Positions 28,642 to 38,927 of a DNA stretch of 64,000 nt are shown here, in pieces. The notes under the pieces were generated by a model. The model was not told the origin of the DNA and made no database searches. It saw nothing but the letters and a program-made list of their open reading frames with translations. This stretch comes from Mayamaea pseudoterrestris (taxonomy: Eukaryota > Bacillariophyta > Bacillariophyceae > Sellaphorales > Sellaphoraceae), in assembly GCA_027923505.1 (NCBI GenBank), contig BROI01000026.1, positions 186,001 through 250,000 on the forward strand, given 5' to 3'. Both the position numbers and the translations under genes were made by a program. The first letter of the stretch is position 1, and each line of letters opens with the position of its first letter.

Positions 28642-30444
28642 ATGTCGATCAAGCGGAGCGGCCAGTGGCGCAGTATACTCCTGAGACACTGTCTCGTCTT
28701 GCTACTACTTGTCTTGCAAAACATTCCTCATAGTCCCTGCCAAGCCGACGCCTTTACGTTTCTGCGATCATTTTCCGTTCGTACAAAATCCCATTCATCG
28801 CCCGCACCTTTTCATCGCCGCACCAGCAGCCGACTGCAAGATTCGCTCTGCAATAGCGCCGTGAATGCTACCAGTCTCGACAATCTACCAGCTGAAGCCA
28901 GCATTGCTGCTCCCTTTATATCCAAGTCTACGCGAGGATCATCAACTAATAACCGCCGTCAGCTTGACCTCATGTGGTGCCAGGAGGAATATTGCAAGGA
29001 TGCTGTCCGCGAACGAGTCGTTGGACATAATAACCAAATCTATTTGAATGGACCAGCGACTGGACAAGTCGCATATCACTGGACGACGCGTGACGATGAG
29101 AGTGCAAAGTCTATTATCAATGACTCTGCCAAGACTGATGTTCCCTTGAATCAGCAAGCACTTCCCACTGTACTGTTGCTCATTCGACCTGGAGACGATG
29201 ACTTACTTTGTATTGCAGCAAATGCTGTCAAGAAACTGACTTGTGATGAGAAACATTCCAATGTGCGCGTACTGCTTGATCCAAGCACGGCGGCTCGTCT
29301 CAAGTACTATCACGGAGTTGGAGACGATCATATTTGCTTGTTTGAAGTCAAACCGACGCCTGGTTACGGAAGTGATCTGAGCAGTAGCAGCGCGAATAGT
29401 CCACGGAGTAGCAGCAACAATAAGAAGCTTTCCGCAACTGTTCGTTACGATGATATTGACAAGCTTGTTCCAAATACAGAATACACTCCAGATCTTATCT
29501 GCACACTGGGCGGAGACGGCTTGCTGATGCATGCCGGCATGATCTTTCAGGGACCTGTTCCACCCATTCTGTGCGTTTCCGGCGGAAGCCTTGGGTTCCT
29601 GACGCCCTTTCGACCGGAGGAAATGGTGGATGCCATTCGGGTGGCTTTGGGATTAGTGACGCAGGATGAAGACTGCAACATTTTGAACAGTGACAACGAC
29701 AAGAATGGCACTGGGCCAAAGCCGCATCGTGACATGGGCGACAATGTGTATCCACCAAACATGCCCAGCTATCCCTATGAGCCGCTAGGCAAGCCTCCTG
29801 CAGCAATTGCAGCACCGTCTGCTGCTGGACAAGTCAATGGTGGTGACGTTGCAGCAGCATCAACGCAACTTCCGCCATTCTCCTTTGGCCGCGATAATCG
29901 CATTTGCCTTTCCATTCGAATGCGACTCGAGTGCACCGTCATTTCTCGCGAAGGAACTGTTCGGGCGCGGTATAATGTTTTGAATGAAGTTGTTGTGGAT
30001 CGAGGTAGCAGTCCATATCTTGCTGCACTGGAATGCTTTTGCGACGATGTTCACTTGACAACGGTGCAAGCGGATGGAGTCATTTTTGCAACTCCGACGG
30101 GCAGCACGGCATACTCGCTGGCGGCAGGCTCGTCCGTGGTTCATCCGGCTGTACCATGCATACTAGTGACGCCCATTTGTCCGCACGTGCTTTCGTTTCG
30201 ATCCATGGTTTTTCCGGATCATGTTGTGTTGCGATGTTACGTTCCCGATGACGCAAGGGCAGTTGCCTCAGTAGCGTTTGATGGCAAGCATCGACAGGAA
30301 TTGGCGCGAGGTGACTCTGTGCAGATTCGCATGAGCCCGTACCCGGTGCCGACGATAAATCGAGACGATCATTCATCGGACTGGTTGTCGAGCTTGAAGC
30401 GAAACTTTAACTTTAACTCGAGAGCTAGGCAACAACCGCTTTGA
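28642..30444 (+). CDS. NAD kinase, predicted plastid-targeted
   Basis: 600 residues from the ATG at 28642. The frame is open to an ATG at 28537, but starting at 28642 puts a clear signal peptide first: SILLRHCLVLLLLVL, then PCQADAFTFLRSF. The A-D-A-F before a Ser/Arg-rich transit-like stretch fits the 'ASAFAP'-type bipartite plastid signal of diatoms. The kinase part has LICTLGGDGLLMHA (the NAD kinase GGDG motif), VSGGSLGFLTPF, NVLNEVVVDRG, and FATPTGSTAYSLAAGS followed by HP. Product: NADP from NAD and ATP, needed as photosynthetic electron acceptor. A low-complexity Ala/Pro/Asn insert (about residues 345-405) lies inside the domain, and the C-terminus is short and basic. Confidence 0.9.
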   Translation: MSIKRSGQWRSILLRHCLVLLLLVLQNIPHSPCQADAFTFLRSFSVRTKSHSSPAPFHRRTSSRLQDSLCNSAVNATSLDNLPAEASIAAPFISKSTRGSSTNNRRQLDLMWCQEEYCKDAVRERVVGHNNQIYLNGPATGQVAYHWTTRDDESAKSIINDSAKTDVPLNQQALPTVLLLIRPGDDDLLCIAANAVKKLTCDEKHSNVRVLLDPSTAARLKYYHGVGDDHICLFEVKPTPGYGSDLSSSSANSPRSSSNNKKLSATVRYDDIDKLVPNTEYTPDLICTLGGDGLLMHAGMIFQGPVPPILCVSGGSLGFLTPFRPEEMVDAIRVALGLVTQDEDCNILNSDNDKNGTGPKPHRDMGDNVYPPNMPSYPYEPLGKPPAAIAAPSAAGQVNGGDVAAASTQLPPFSFGRDNRICLSIRMRLECTVISREGTVRARYNVLNEVVVDRGSSPYLAALECFCDDVHLTTVQADGVIFATPTGSTAYSLAAGSSVVHPAVPCILVTPICPHVLSFRSMVFPDHVVLRCYVPDDARAVASVAFDGKHRQELARGDSVQIRMSPYPVPTINRDDHSSDWLSSLKRNFNFNSRARQQPL

Positions 30445-31320
30445 TGAATCCTGAGTTTGGCATGTGTTGTATGAACGAATGGTGCGTTGAAGATGCTATG
30501 AGTCCTATAAACCCCGGCTGTAAACTAGCGGTCCAATGATTCAAAATTACTATGTGAGGCCCCGTTGTTTTGCGTTTGAATGCCTCTCTGGTTGAGGTGT
30601 TTACGCGTCGGAGCTGGGACTACGTCGACCGTTTGCTGCAGCGGCTTCGTGGTTGAGGCCCTTTTGTGCTGCAGTGATGGGTTGACATGGTGGACGATGT
30701 AATTGTGCATCGTCGGCTGATGTAATCTATGGTTTATGAGATATGAGGACTAGTGTTTGCTGAGTTGATTGTGAAAACTTTCTGTGCTGCTCGCATATGC
30801 TCACACAATATTATGACTCTTTTTGTTCGTCAGGTGCGAAGAATGTGGCAATAATGGTCATATAGTTCACGCGTTTCATTTTTAAGACGATGCTGCATAA
30901 CCCTTTTTCTCTGGAGGCTACGTCCGACCTAGTTAAGATTGACGAAGCGAGAAGGTGAGACATCGCATGCGGATTGCTGAAAACGTAAAAAAATGCCAAC
31001 GGGGAGCAATGATTCCTCGATGTGCTATTGAACGCACCCGCACTTGCTTACGAATAACTTAAACTCTTGGCAAACTACCCAATTAAATTATTAAGGTATA
31101 TCACAGCACAGTCTTGTTGATACTATGAGAGCGCAGCGCAAGCACTGAGTGGTTATCTTTTCGTATTAAGCATTTCAAAGGCAGACATGTGCATGTTGAC
31201 ACACTGTGACTGTGTACAGCGACTTGTACAGCTTTCAAGCTCCACCATCGCCTTAACCTACCTCGTGTACTCTTCTTGAGCGCCATGATCGCTGGTGTCG
31301 GCTGATTGTACCAAGCAGCT
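30445..31320. other. Intergenic, convergent 3' ends
   Basis: About 880 bp between the NAD kinase stop and the transporter stop. Both 3' UTRs should lie here. Open frames on either strand are short, overlapping and unrecognisable. No tRNA-like or tandem repeat structure is seen. Confidence 0.45.
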
Positions 31321-33261
31321 TTAGTGCTCGTGCTCATCATTGTCAATGGCATTGTACTGATCTGCGTCACGCTGAAACAGTCTCTCAATTTCCTCTAAAT
31401 GCAAGCCCTTGGTCTCGGGCAATGCAAAGTAGAGCCACGCAAAGCCAGCACTTGCAACGCAGCCATACATCCAAAACGCCCCGTAGATTGTCAAAACGCT
31501 CGGGCTACTCAGCGACAGAAACGTGGCAGCGACGAGGAGGTTGCACACCCAATTGACGGCCGTGCTGACGCTAACGCAGAGCGATCGATGTTTTAAGTGG
31601 TAAATTTCGCTGTTGATGGTCCAAGGCAATCCTCCCATGCCAATCCCGAACGACAAAAGATAGGCAACCATAAAGAGGGCTGACCACCATCCATGCTGGT
31701 TAGAACAAAGATCATATTGCCAGTCCGACTCAGCTGGGCAAGTGTCGATTGAAAACGGCGCTTGCTCATCGCCAGGGGCGCAACGTCCACCGCAGAACCC
31801 GCATCCGTTAATGCTGGTGCAGTCGTAGCAGTATTTTGTGACTCCACTCCAAACGAAACTCGGTTGATACCCGCAGTTGCCCTCGCTCTTTGTTACAAGC
31901 TCGGATGAAACCCGCGTCCAGTAGAACGTCAGCCCCAGTCCCATGAGACTAACCGAGACGGCCCCAAGCGATCCAAGGACCAATTCGCGTCGGCCCAACC
32001 GATCCACTAGCATTATGCTAATAGCAATGCCAACCACTTGTGCTAGTGCGGTGAATCCAGATAGCCATACCGAAGTTGTGTCGTCAAACCCAGTCATCCT
32101 ATATATTGTCGCTGCAAAATACATGACAGTATTGATCCCCGACAATTGCTGAATCACCATGAGCCCGCAACCCAGAACGAGGGCACGTCGGGTCGGTGCA
32201 TCGGCAAGAATAATGGCGAGTCTTTGATGAAAGGATTCATTCTGGATGTGGTCGTTGTGGCTTGCAGATGATAGAGATAATCTTGCTGTCCCGTAATCAT
32301 GCTCCGGCGCAACATTCTCGGGATGGACATTATCCCTATCAACAGTGGTACCATCGTTTTCTCGTATCCGTGCAAGTGTTGTCACGGATTGTAAAATTTC
32401 AACAAGCTCCGCATTAGCGTCATCGTCCGAATCTCGCACAGTCTTCAAAACATTCGCAGCTTCCTCCGTTTGTCCCACCATGGCGAGCCATCTTGGTGAC
32501 TCTGGTAGAGTGATAAATCCATACAACATGACGCAAGCAGGAACTATCGCCAGTCCTAACATCCATCTCCATCCTCCAGTATTTGGCATCCATTCTTCAA
32601 AGATTCCATCCACCATGCCAGCTCCAAACTGCCCAAACGTCACCAGCAAGGCATTCACCGTTACCAATTGGCCTCGCATCTTTGGTGGAGCAACTTCAGC
32701 AATATAAATGGGAGTTGTCAGCGACGCCATGCCAATGCCAATTCCAACGATCAGTCGACCGATTATCAATGTCCAAAAGTCAATCGCGCATGAGAGAATG
32801 ATTGAACCGATTCCAATGATCCCAGCCGACCAAACAATCGTTCGTCGTCTTCCATACTTGGTAGCAGTCACTCTTCCAATGCCAATGGCTCCAACTGCTG
32901 CTGCAAGTACCGTGCTGCTGACAATCATTTGTGGTTCCCAGTTTGTTTTCCACTGGAAGCGGCGCTGCATTGGCAGCAAGGCTCCGCTGATAACTCCAGT
33001 ATCGTAGCCAAAGAGGAAACCTCCCATGGCTGCCATGAATGTTAATCGCTGAATGGTACTTTGGACTTGATGAGAGCGGATTCGGCGCTGGCCTTCAGTG
33101 ATCCAAGAAGACGACTTGAAGGACTTGTCATTTTCAGGTGACAGTGGAGAAACGAGTGGAACAGACTCTTGCTGCTCATTGTCATGCTCTTCAACTTCAT
33201 CCTCAACATTCATGAAGCAATTAACACTTGTATTTGTGCTGCTATCAGTCTGGAGCGCCAT
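31321..33261 (-). CDS. Major facilitator sugar/inositol transporter, HMIT (SLC2A13)-like
   Basis: 646 residues with 12 predicted membrane helices. Family signatures: AAMGGFLFGYDTGVISGALLPM (helix 1), GRRRTIVWSAG and DRLGRRELVLG (the two RxGRR loops), PESPRWLAM (end of helix 6), QQLSGINTVMYFAATIY (helix 7), and PETKGLHLEEIERLF at the end. The loop between helices 9 and 10 is long and Cys-rich (CGYQPS ... YCYDCTSINGCGFCGGRC ... C). This layout is known from the proton/myo-inositol cotransporter HMIT and some plant inositol transporters. Predicted activity: proton-coupled uptake of inositol or a hexose. Localisation (plasma membrane or vacuole) is unknown. The N-terminal ~75 residues are acidic and cytosolic. 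Confidence 0.88.
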   Translation of the reverse strand: MALQTDSSTNTSVNCFMNVEDEVEEHDNEQQESVPLVSPLSPENDKSFKSSSWITEGQRRIRSHQVQSTIQRLTFMAAMGGFLFGYDTGVISGALLPMQRRFQWKTNWEPQMIVSSTVLAAAVGAIGIGRVTATKYGRRRTIVWSAGIIGIGSIILSCAIDFWTLIIGRLIVGIGIGMASLTTPIYIAEVAPPKMRGQLVTVNALLVTFGQFGAGMVDGIFEEWMPNTGGWRWMLGLAIVPACVMLYGFITLPESPRWLAMVGQTEEAANVLKTVRDSDDDANAELVEILQSVTTLARIRENDGTTVDRDNVHPENVAPEHDYGTARLSLSSASHNDHIQNESFHQRLAIILADAPTRRALVLGCGLMVIQQLSGINTVMYFAATIYRMTGFDDTTSVWLSGFTALAQVVGIAISIMLVDRLGRRELVLGSLGAVSVSLMGLGLTFYWTRVSSELVTKSEGNCGYQPSFVWSGVTKYCYDCTSINGCGFCGGRCAPGDEQAPFSIDTCPAESDWQYDLCSNQHGWWSALFMVAYLLSFGIGMGGLPWTINSEIYHLKHRSLCVSVSTAVNWVCNLLVAATFLSLSSPSVLTIYGAFWMYGCVASAGFAWLYFALPETKGLHLEEIERLFQRDADQYNAIDNDEHEH

Positions 33262-35266
33262 TGTAAAGCGTGAATGCGCCTGCCAACGAGAGCAATGATT
33301 GCCATGGTCGAACGAAAGGCGTCAAGGATTTTAGCGCGCTTGGCAGTACTATTTTCTCAATACTCAATCTTTGCTCTATACACAACGTCATCAATGGGTC
33401 ATTATGACTCTTTCAACCAATAAGATCACCGAATCAACTTGCGTTGAAAATCAAAGTTATTGGTAGTACTCTTTGAGTGACAGTCCACGTACGTTGAAAA
33501 TTTTTTTGGGAGGGACCGGAACGGTCCCCCGGGGGACCGCAGGTCCCTCGAAGCGCGCGAGCGGGCGCCCGCTGACTCGGCAAATGGTGCGACGTGCTTG
33601 CTTGAACAGCCATCGACACAATATCGTGCCAAAGTGCCGAAATCAACCAGCAACAAGCAGCAACAGCATCGAACGTTCGACATCAAACTCAACAAGCAAA
33701 AAGCGAATTGAAAAAGGTGACAACAACCAACGCACCTCCATGGCAACACATAGAGTGACGCACCTCTAGCGCAGCAAGCAACATGAATGGCGCGCCTAAG
33801 CCATGACGCCCAGCAGTAGTCGAACGGCGAACGGCGAACGGCGACCATGCAGTCGAACCATGGAGAAGCAACAGACAAAGGCACTTTCAATTGACAGTAT
33901 TATAATTAACGCCAACAAGTAGAGTTCAAACTAAGTACTAAGTAATATCATGCCACCACACCAGCAGCAGCATCGAACGTTTGTCAGCACCAACACGCAC
34001 AAAACACAAGCTCCTCCAAGCAGCAGCCAGCCCCAACTTGTTGTTGCTATTGTCGCTTGTCCTTTATTTCCTTTAAACGCCACCTCAAATGCTGCTAATG
34101 ACAAGGAAAGAAGATTGATGTAAGTGATTTCACCATGGCTGCCGTCAAAGGAGCAGACATGGCTGCCGCAGCGCCGCAGCCATTCTGTTCCAGTCGCCAG
34201 AGCCATTCTCCATACGGTCATTTTCCTTGCCCGTTACATCCTGGCAAGTAAGTGATCCTTTGAATGGTGAATACAATGGTGTAAGCCAACTCACTCAAAC
34301 TGCTGATCTTCCTTTAGACTTCAGCCGCCTTGAAAGGATTGGTTGACACACCCTTTGAGGCCGCTCCAGCTCTAGTCGCTACTTTAATCAAGGCTGACCA
34401 GCCTCTGCACCACACAGTTGCATTCAAGCCATTGTCGGGGCCCAGCGGTACTGTATCTTGCCATTGCAGGCTGTACCACCAGCTGGGATAATCTAATGAT
34501 TGGTTTTGGTTTGGAGGTGCACGAAATGTTTTCCAAGGCGTGGCAGGCTGTCGAACTGCCGGTGGCAGATTTTGAACTCAGTCAATTGAACAGCCACTCA
34601 CCTAGAATGGTTGAAAAGAGTACAAATGTGCGCATCTAGAAATGAGCACGCTACCTTGCGCACATTGGCCAATGCAAAACGGCAAACTTGCAAAGCAAAC
34701 TGATTAATGTGAATTGCAAGGACCCTTTTAAGTCATTGAAGAATTCTACTGGGACCATAAATTATCGTTTAGCAGCCTACAGAGTTCTAGTGGACCTTCT
34801 AGTGGGCCTTTTAATGCTTTTTATGTTTAATAAGAGTAATAGTTAACGCAGTATTTACGTCCAAAGTGCTGTCGCTATATTCTTGTCGGCCGCGCGTCGT
34901 TCGTCGTTTTCGCTTCAGTCAATACCGCAGAGACAGTTTAATGTCGTACCGTTTCTAGGTCCCTCGTCGGTCCCTCGCATGTCTTCTATACTAGAAAATC
35001 AAAGTTATTGGCACTACTCTTGCGCTATACAGTCTTTTGCCATGAGTCATGATGTCTGATCGAACCGATGCGACATCAGTTCATCGCCGTCGATTATCGC
35101 GCACATCGAACATGGCGTGAAAGGCTGACTCTTCCACCATAATTCTTATATCTTTGCTGGCATGCATCGCCAAGCTTGTTCGTCTATTAATCTTAGATCC
35201 ATTGACAAGTCCATACGTCTCGCTGCTCGAAAATACAAATCACCGCTTCTTTCTTTAAGTCCGCCG
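33262..35266. other. 2-kb gene-free region with palindromes and direct repeats
   Basis: No convincing gene. Features seen: a 28-bp direct repeat starting 'gaaaatcaaagttattgg' and ending 'tactctt' at 33446 and 34994; a GC-rich cluster at 33509-33575 with GGTCCCCCGGGGGACC and GCGGGCGCCCGC palindromes; and GGTCCCTCG at 33542, 34958 and 34969. A short plus-strand Met frame at 34138 with a plausible GTAAGT ... TTTAG intron ends after ~40 codons and resembles no family. The flanks should hold promoters for the transporter (minus) and the M3 peptidase (plus). Confidence 0.5.
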
Positions 35267-37468
35267 ATGCGATTCTACTCGGTTAAAGTTATTTCGCTTC
35301 TTTTCCCATTCGCGCGAGCCTTTACAATCTTTGCCAAGCCAATCCAATACTCGTCGTCAAGCAGCACCAATACCTGTCCAGCAACTACCATGTCAGCTTT
35401 AGCAGATCCAAGTACTGTCGCTACGAATCCATTGCTGGAGGACTGGTCCAGTCAGCCATTCCACATGCCGCCCTTTGACAAAATTCAACCCCATCACTTT
35501 CCAGATGCCTTAAAGACAGCCATGCAGGAGGAACTTGAGGAGCTCCAAGCGATTGCTCAGGAACATAATCCTAATTTTGAAAACATTGTTGCAACATTTG
35601 ATCGCTCCGGCCGCCAGTGCAGCCGCATTCAAGCCGTCTTTAACAATCTTTGCAGCAGCATGAATGTTCCAGAATTGCAGGAGATTGAGCGAGAAATGGC
35701 GCCGCTACAGAGTCGCCATTCGAGCGCCTGCTACCAAGTCCCAGGGCTATTCGACAAGATTCGTGTAGTCTACGAGCAGCGCGAGTCGAGCAATTTAACG
35801 TCGGAGCAAGTACGACTGGTGGAGCGCATTCACACGGACTTTACCAGAGCCGGAGCCGCGCTTTCGCAAAAAGACCAAGATGAACTCACGGAACTCAAGG
35901 CGGAATTGGCGACGCTCATGACCAATTTCACACAAAATGTCATGAAGGATGAAGAAACGTGGCAGTTGGAACTGACCGAAGCTGACATGGTTGGGTGTCC
36001 GGAAACGTTAAAGGATGCGGCCAAGGCGCAAGACCAGACTAACGTATACATTATCACCACGAGCCGCTCATTGGTTGAGCCGTTTCTGACATACTCGGAC
36101 CGCCGCGATTTGCGCCAACAGGTCATGGAGGCGTGGACGTCGCGTGGGCAAATGTCGGAAGACAGAGACAATCTAAAGCTGGCAACGAAGATACTTCGGC
36201 TTCGCAAACGCATTGCCAATATTCACGGCCACACGTCGTTTGCCGCATACCAGTGCGTCGATCGCATGGCACTGACGCCTGCCAATGTTTTGAAACTTTT
36301 GGAAAACGTTTGGAACAGGGCCAAGGAGTCGGCCAATCGCGAGCGACTGGCCATGGAAGACTTTGTCAAAGAGTCGGGCGAAGATTTGCAGGGCGGGATT
36401 CAGCCGTGGGACTGGCGTTACTATGCTGAGAAAGTGCGCAAGGCCAAATACGACTTGGATGAGTCACTTTTGAAGCCGTACTTGTCGTTGGAAAATTGCC
36501 GCAATGCACTGTTTCATGTTTCAAACAAGCTGTTTGGTCTTGAGTACAAGAAGCTTGACAACGTCCAAGTTTATCACCCCGATGTTGATGTTTACCAGGT
36601 GACGGATAAGTCTTTTGAAAGTGATAAGCTTGTTGCCATTTTCCTTCACGACAACTTTGCGCGTCCCTACAAGACGTCGGGTGCCTGGATGAGCGAATAT
36701 CGTTCTCAGACCAAGAACCTTGGTGCTGATTCGGATGTTATGCAAGGCATTCCAATCGTTTCAAACAACAACAATTTCGCCAAGTCCGACGTGACTCTTT
36801 TGAGCTACGACGATGCCACGACACTTTTTCATGAAATGGGGCACGGGCATCATGGCATGCTGAGTGACGCGACGTACGGTCGACTGGCGAGCACGAATGT
36901 AATGACGGACTTTGTCGAGTTGCCATCGCAGCTCATGGAGCATTGGCTCGACCAACGGCAGATTTTAAAGGAGTTTGCCAAGCATTACCAGACGGGTGAG
37001 CCGGTTCCGGATGACTTGCTGGACAAGCTTGACGCTGCCAAGGCGTTCCAGCAGGGATTCCAGACTGTCGAGTACACTGTTTGCGCGTTGATTGACATGG
37101 CGCTCCATGAGATGGAAGACTATCCAGATGATTTTGACTTGGAAGCCTTTGAAAAGGAGCAACTCGAGCGTCTCGGCATGCCGAAGGGAATTGTCATGCG
37201 TCACCGCCCCGCGCACTTCCAGCACTTATTTTCGACAAACAGTTACGCCGCTGGCTACTACGTATACCTTTGGGCTGACGTTTTGGTGGCCGATGCGTTT
37301 GCCGCCTTTGAGGAAACAGGCGACTGCTTCGACAAAGCCACGGCCGAACGCGCACGCAAGTACATTTACTCGGCCGGCAATACGCAGGCGCCGGACGAAT
37401 TGTTCCGGCTCTTTCGCGGCCGCGACCCTGACATAAACTATCTGCTGAAAGAGCGTCACCTGCTATAA
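35267..37468 (+). CDS. M3 family oligopeptidase (Dcp/oligopeptidase A type), probably organellar
   Basis: 733 residues from the ATG at 35267. An upstream in-frame ATG at 35162 would add 35 basic residues. The preferred start gives a signal-peptide-like MRFYSVKVISLLFPF, then ARAFTIFAKP, again an A-x-A-F plastid-import pattern, followed by a Ser/Thr-rich stretch. The mature part begins NPLLEDWSSQPFHMPPFDKI, as in bacterial Dcp and oligopeptidase A. The zinc site is LFHEMGHGHHGML (HEMGH, His 522), with the third ligand Glu in NVMTDFVELPSQLMEHW and the substrate-binding His/Tyr region HFQHLFSTNSYAAGYYVYLWADVL near the end. Known role: cleavage of short peptides, including those left after transit-peptide degradation (plant OOP homologues in plastid and mitochondrion). 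No intron. Confidence 0.92.
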   Translation: MRFYSVKVISLLFPFARAFTIFAKPIQYSSSSSTNTCPATTMSALADPSTVATNPLLEDWSSQPFHMPPFDKIQPHHFPDALKTAMQEELEELQAIAQEHNPNFENIVATFDRSGRQCSRIQAVFNNLCSSMNVPELQEIEREMAPLQSRHSSACYQVPGLFDKIRVVYEQRESSNLTSEQVRLVERIHTDFTRAGAALSQKDQDELTELKAELATLMTNFTQNVMKDEETWQLELTEADMVGCPETLKDAAKAQDQTNVYIITTSRSLVEPFLTYSDRRDLRQQVMEAWTSRGQMSEDRDNLKLATKILRLRKRIANIHGHTSFAAYQCVDRMALTPANVLKLLENVWNRAKESANRERLAMEDFVKESGEDLQGGIQPWDWRYYAEKVRKAKYDLDESLLKPYLSLENCRNALFHVSNKLFGLEYKKLDNVQVYHPDVDVYQVTDKSFESDKLVAIFLHDNFARPYKTSGAWMSEYRSQTKNLGADSDVMQGIPIVSNNNNFAKSDVTLLSYDDATTLFHEMGHGHHGMLSDATYGRLASTNVMTDFVELPSQLMEHWLDQRQILKEFAKHYQTGEPVPDDLLDKLDAAKAFQQGFQTVEYTVCALIDMALHEMEDYPDDFDLEAFEKEQLERLGMPKGIVMRHRPAHFQHLFSTNSYAAGYYVYLWADVLVADAFAAFEETGDCFDKATAERARKYIYSAGNTQAPDELFRLFRGRDPDINYLLKERHLL

Positions 37469-37531
37469 TTGGTGTATGTAAAAAGTATAGTTGGACTGCT
37501 TTTACGCTCATATATACAATCATCTACTGTA

Positions 37532-38695
37532 CTAGAATAGACCAGTAGCAGTCGTCCCCGACGCAGCTGCTGCCTTTGCAGCTTCCCCACTATCGTCCAC
37601 GACGGCTTCTTCCATTTCCAAAAAGGTTTCGGCGTTCTCGTATCCTTGATCAAACCTCCTTTGGAGTTCATCGTCCGTCGGGCTCCAAAGAATTTGTTTC
37701 CAAGTTAATCCGTTGCTAGGCGTCAAATGCAGTCGCACGTGTGGAGTCAGCGAAAGGTACCGCATGGATTTATAAGAATCACGATATTTGCGATCAACGG
37801 AAGGATTTATGGAGAGATGTGACGGAAAGTCAACAGCAAGGGGAGTCACCATGACTGTATTATCATCGAAATATGGAAAGCAGTTGGCAATTCCTCCGTC
37901 CCAGCAGAATTCACGCGCAGTCTTGTCAGCCACATCTCTTTGTACCAGTTTATGATCTGTTCCATCCTTGACACACCCTCGGTCCAGCATGTCTTCTAGC
38001 CGCCGCATGGCTCGTGAAACGGCCGAGTTGTTCGCGTCCAAGCTTCCCCACGCCGGGCCAGTCACACCAGGCACATAACTAGACAAGACGCATGCTGCCA
38101 TGACATCGTCCATGTCCGCATAGGAATCAACGTAGACAAACGAATGCTCACGGCCGAGTGACCGCAATCGTCGGGTATCCGTCAAACCTATGCGAAGTCG
38201 CTTGCCATGTTCGATGCGTCGCATGAATGCATTTATATCTGCTGATTTCAGCAATGGGCGCAAATAGTCCTCCATGACATCTATAAGAGAAAACCCTGGC
38301 TGTAGAACATTCAGCCGACCAGCTTTGCGAGCTCGCTGCGCAACTTGTAGGACGGCCTCCATGCCATCCCGAGGTGCAACATGTGCCGCGAGAGCAGCGG
38401 CGGTAAGAGCACCTCCACTCACACCACATAGCGGAATTATAGGTTGCGGCGATTGCATCGAAGTAGAAAAACTACTTTGGGTTTGGTTTGTCATTGTTCC
38501 CTTGTCGTCCGTGTCAGCACGTCCCGAAGGAGCTGTCGAAGCAGGACGGTCAACATCATCTGATAAATTAATGACTCCATGATCAACCAAGCATTGCGCG
38601 ACGCCCAAATGGTAGCATGTGAGAAAGCCGGCTCCGGAGAATCCAAGCGAGGATATTACCGGACGACTGCGAGGAAGACTTTGGACGATCGCCAT
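37532..38695 (-). CDS. Patatin-like phospholipase
   Basis: 387 residues. The patatin Ser-Asp dyad pieces are present: an oxyanion-hole segment LGFSGAGFLTCYHLGV near residue 18, the nucleophile elbow GVSGGALT (GxSxG), and the Asp motif in CWDGGIANCFPYF (DGG). A Thr/Ser/Gln-rich insert separates the first two. The arrangement is closest to small PNPLA-type acyl hydrolases (short, globular, no ankyrin or cyclic-nucleotide domain). Predicted activity: release of fatty acids from glycerolipids. No obvious signal peptide or membrane helix. The C-terminus is Ala-rich (AAKAAAASGT). It is divergent from the small secreted-protein gene (232 bp between starts). Confidence 0.88.
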   Translation of the reverse strand: MAIVQSLPRSRPVISSLGFSGAGFLTCYHLGVAQCLVDHGVINLSDDVDRPASTAPSGRADTDDKGTMTNQTQSSFSTSMQSPQPIIPLCGVSGGALTAAALAAHVAPRDGMEAVLQVAQRARKAGRLNVLQPGFSLIDVMEDYLRPLLKSADINAFMRRIEHGKRLRIGLTDTRRLRSLGREHSFVYVDSYADMDDVMAACVLSSYVPGVTGPAWGSLDANNSAVSRAMRRLEDMLDRGCVKDGTDHKLVQRDVADKTAREFCWDGGIANCFPYFDDNTVMVTPLAVDFPSHLSINPSVDRKYRDSYKSMRYLSLTPHVRLHLTPSNGLTWKQILWSPTDDELQRRFDQGYENAETFLEMEEAVVDDSGEAAKAAAASGTTATGLF

Positions 38696-38927
38696 GGTGA
38701 TGTGCTTGCAGCTTCCAAGCGAAATTGTGGTGGCACATCGAAGTCACGCGATTCGGACATTTCGCATGACTGAAAACTAGAGGTCGTCGGAAGTTGTGAG
38801 TCCCGTATGACAGAGTCGAACGCGCACGCGCACGTTGACGACGAAAGATCGGTCAATCGGCGGCCGACCAAGGCACGTACATAACAAGCGAGCGGCGACA
38901 ACAAAAAAACGAAAGCAGCATCCGATC

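Noticed and set aside
34138-34330. Short two-exon candidate starting MAAVKGADMAAAAP with GTAAGT ... TTTAG intron
   Set aside because: Reading stops about four codons into the second exon. Ala-rich composition and lack of any family make it unlikely.
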